From Methanomassiliicoccales archaeon (lineage in GTDB: Archaea > Thermoplasmatota > Thermoplasmata > Methanomassiliicoccales > UBA472): a DNA stretch of 6,462 bases. This document shows, one piece after another, positions 5,568 to 6,462 of the stretch; the stretch's first letter is position 1; each line of letters opens with the position of its first letter. The notes beneath the pieces are model-generated. The model did no database searches and had not been told where the DNA came from. It worked only from the letters and a program-made list of their open reading frames with translations. Where the stretch lies: contig JALOTM010000051.1 in NCBI GenBank assembly GCA_025457905.1, forward strand, positions 1 to 6,462, given 5' to 3'. A program made the position numbers and the translations under genes.

Positions 5568-6389
5568 ATGGAGGACAGGAAGCTCAAGGTCGAGGACTAC
5601 ATGATCCGCGATGTCATCTCCATACCGGGGGACTTCACGGTGGAGCAGGCCATCGACAAGCTCATCAACACCGAGTTCCACGGCCTTCCGGTCACGGACA
5701 AGGGCCGGCTCATAGGATTCGTCACGGCCAAGGAGCTTCTTCGGAACATCACCAAGCCCGAGGCCAAGATACGCACCATCATCCGCCGGGGCACCTACTC
5801 CGTCAGCCCGGACATGGACCTGGACGACGCGGCCAGGGTGCTCTTCCGATATGGCCTGCGCAATGTCCCGGTGATCAACGAGAGGGGCATGCTCATCGGC
5901 ATCATCTCCAATCTGGACATCGTGAGGTCGCACATCGAGCGGGCCACCCCCAACAAGGTGCTCATGGTCAAGACCTTCCTGGAGAAGAAGCACGGCATCT
6001 CCATCATCGTCAAGCGCCGTGTCATTCCCATAGATGAGCTTAGGCCCACGCAATGGGAGGTCTTCGCCGATGAGCTACTGGGCCGCCAGGAGGAGATCCG
6101 TCGCGGACTGGTGGAGCCGATAATCGTGGTCCAGAAGCAGGACTACTACCTGCTGGTGGATGGCCACCACCGGGTCTTGGGCGCCAGGCAGATGGGGGTC
6201 AAGCAGTTCTCCGCCGTCGTGCTGCAGCCGGACCGGGACGTGGAGCTGGGGATGGAGAAGACCGCGCGGGAACATGGCCTCCACAGCCTGGACGATGTAA
6301 GGATAATCGATGGGTCGCACCACCCTCTGGTGGAGATAACCACCCGCAGTTGGTTCTGGTGGGCCCACAGGGCGGCGGGCACCAGGTAG
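5568..6389 (+). CDS. CBS-pair protein with ParB/SerK-like domain; C-terminus possibly replaced
   Basis: A predicted 273-residue soluble protein. Two CBS motifs occupy about 8-60 and 68-122 and normally bind adenosine nucleotides or SAM as a regulatory module. A ParB/sulfiredoxin-like domain follows at about 145-222, with VIPIDELRPTQ, then VEPIIVV and the hallmark DGHHR at 198-202. This fold includes ParB CTPases and the archaeal ADP-dependent serine kinase SerK. A kinase role under CBS control is possible but unproven, and DNA partitioning is not implied. The start is ATG 5568, right after a TATA box; the open frame reaches GTG 5514, but that stretch overlaps the promoter. The last residues after HHPLVEITTR (from 6348) are translated from sequence antisense to a helicase gene, so the native tail may be lost. 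The stop is TAG. Confidence 0.85.
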   Translation: MEDRKLKVEDYMIRDVISIPGDFTVEQAIDKLINTEFHGLPVTDKGRLIGFVTAKELLRNITKPEAKIRTIIRRGTYSVSPDMDLDDAARVLFRYGLRNVPVINERGMLIGIISNLDIVRSHIERATPNKVLMVKTFLEKKHGISIIVKRRVIPIDELRPTQWEVFADELLGRQEEIRRGLVEPIIVVQKQDYYLLVDGHHRVLGARQMGVKQFSAVVLQPDRDVELGMEKTAREHGLHSLDDVRIIDGSHHPLVEITTRSWFWWAHRAAGTR

Positions 6390-6462
6390 GCGAAGGATTT
6401 GCCGGTGCCGGTGCCGGCCTCGACCATGAGATGTTGGCTTTCGGAAAGGGCGGTGGTGACGG
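6146..6462 (-). CDS. DinG-like helicase, N-terminal piece, apparently broken after Walker A
   Basis: The minus-strand frame is open from the right edge. It reads ALSESQHLMVEAGTGTGKS followed by FAYLVPAALWA and LRVVIST, a clear Walker A region (motif I, GTGTGKS) of DinG/XPD-type superfamily 2 helicases. The start codon lies beyond the window; ATG 6427 is internal. In the family VVIST is normally followed by an N/T-rich motif Ia and several hundred more residues. Here homology stops near 6329, and the frame then runs through about 60 residues antisense to the CBS gene to a TAG at 6148-6146. The Walker B/DEAH box, the iron-sulfur or arch region and the second helicase domain are missing, so a product would be inactive. 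It is either a truncated pseudogene made by rearrangement or an assembly chimera. Confidence 0.7.
   Translation of the reverse strand, partial: VTTALSESQHLMVEAGTGTGKSFAYLVPAALWAHQNQLRVVISTRGWCDPSIILTSSRLWRPCSRAVFSIPSSTSRSGCSTTAENCLTPICLAPKTRWWPSTSR

Noticed and set aside
6387..6389. TAG at the end of the CBS gene as a possible pyrrolysine codon
   Set aside because: Some methanogens read TAG as pyrrolysine, but here it lies in sequence antisense to helicase codons beyond the native end of the protein, so it is only a chance stop.
1..6462. CRISPR array expected from the CARF proteins
   Set aside because: No set of regularly spaced repeats was found by eye on either strand. The only direct repeats near the CARF genes are the two 10-bp copies in the promoter.

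Overview
The window looks like GC-rich archaeal chromosome. Coding GC is high. The promoters I can see are TATA-type and lie just upstream of start codons, consistent with leaderless or short-leader transcripts. One Shine-Dalgarno (SD) site is a perfect 10-nt complement of the usual archaeal 16S 3' end. The gene content (Csa3-like CARF-HTH regulators, a CBS-ParB-like protein, a zinc deacetylase, a Fec-type ABC transporter) also fits archaea. My best guess is Thermoplasmatota, perhaps Methanomassiliicoccales; this rests on general resemblance, not on a search.

Layout. At the left (1-2399, + strand) is a tightly packed operon: the C-terminal part of a radical SAM enzyme, a FecCD/BtuC-type permease and its FepC/BtuD-type ATPase. 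Coupling is by 1-nt spacing and then a 7-nt overlap. A small five-cysteine protein follows on the same strand (2449-2778). Next is a complete histone-deacetylase-family gene with its own TATA box (GTG start at 2833 or 2842, end 3924). It converges, with 2 nt between stop codons, on two minus-strand genes (5193-4555 and 4550-3927). Both minus-strand products are CARF-type sensor domains fused to winged-helix DNA-binding domains. Upstream of this pair lie a 20-bp-period direct repeat in the promoter region and a tRNA-Asp(GTC) gene with its terminator. A divergent intergenic region (5401-5567) holds the tRNA promoter, a perfect 8-bp inverted repeat and the promoter of a CBS/CBS/ParB-like gene (5568-6389, + strand). 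At the right edge the start of a DinG-like helicase gene enters on the minus strand and loses homology inside the 3' end of the CBS gene, which suggests a rearrangement or assembly junction.

How the genes fit together. The left block is probably uptake of a metal chelate, heme or corrinoid, with a radical SAM enzyme and a small cysteine protein nearby; the substrate cannot be fixed because no binding protein is visible. The most unusual part is the CARF pair. Two paralogous ligand-sensor/DNA-binding proteins are translationally coupled, with no CRISPR array or cas gene in the window. The second appears to start at a CTG codon behind the perfect SD, and repeated sites in the promoter could be the operator of the pair.
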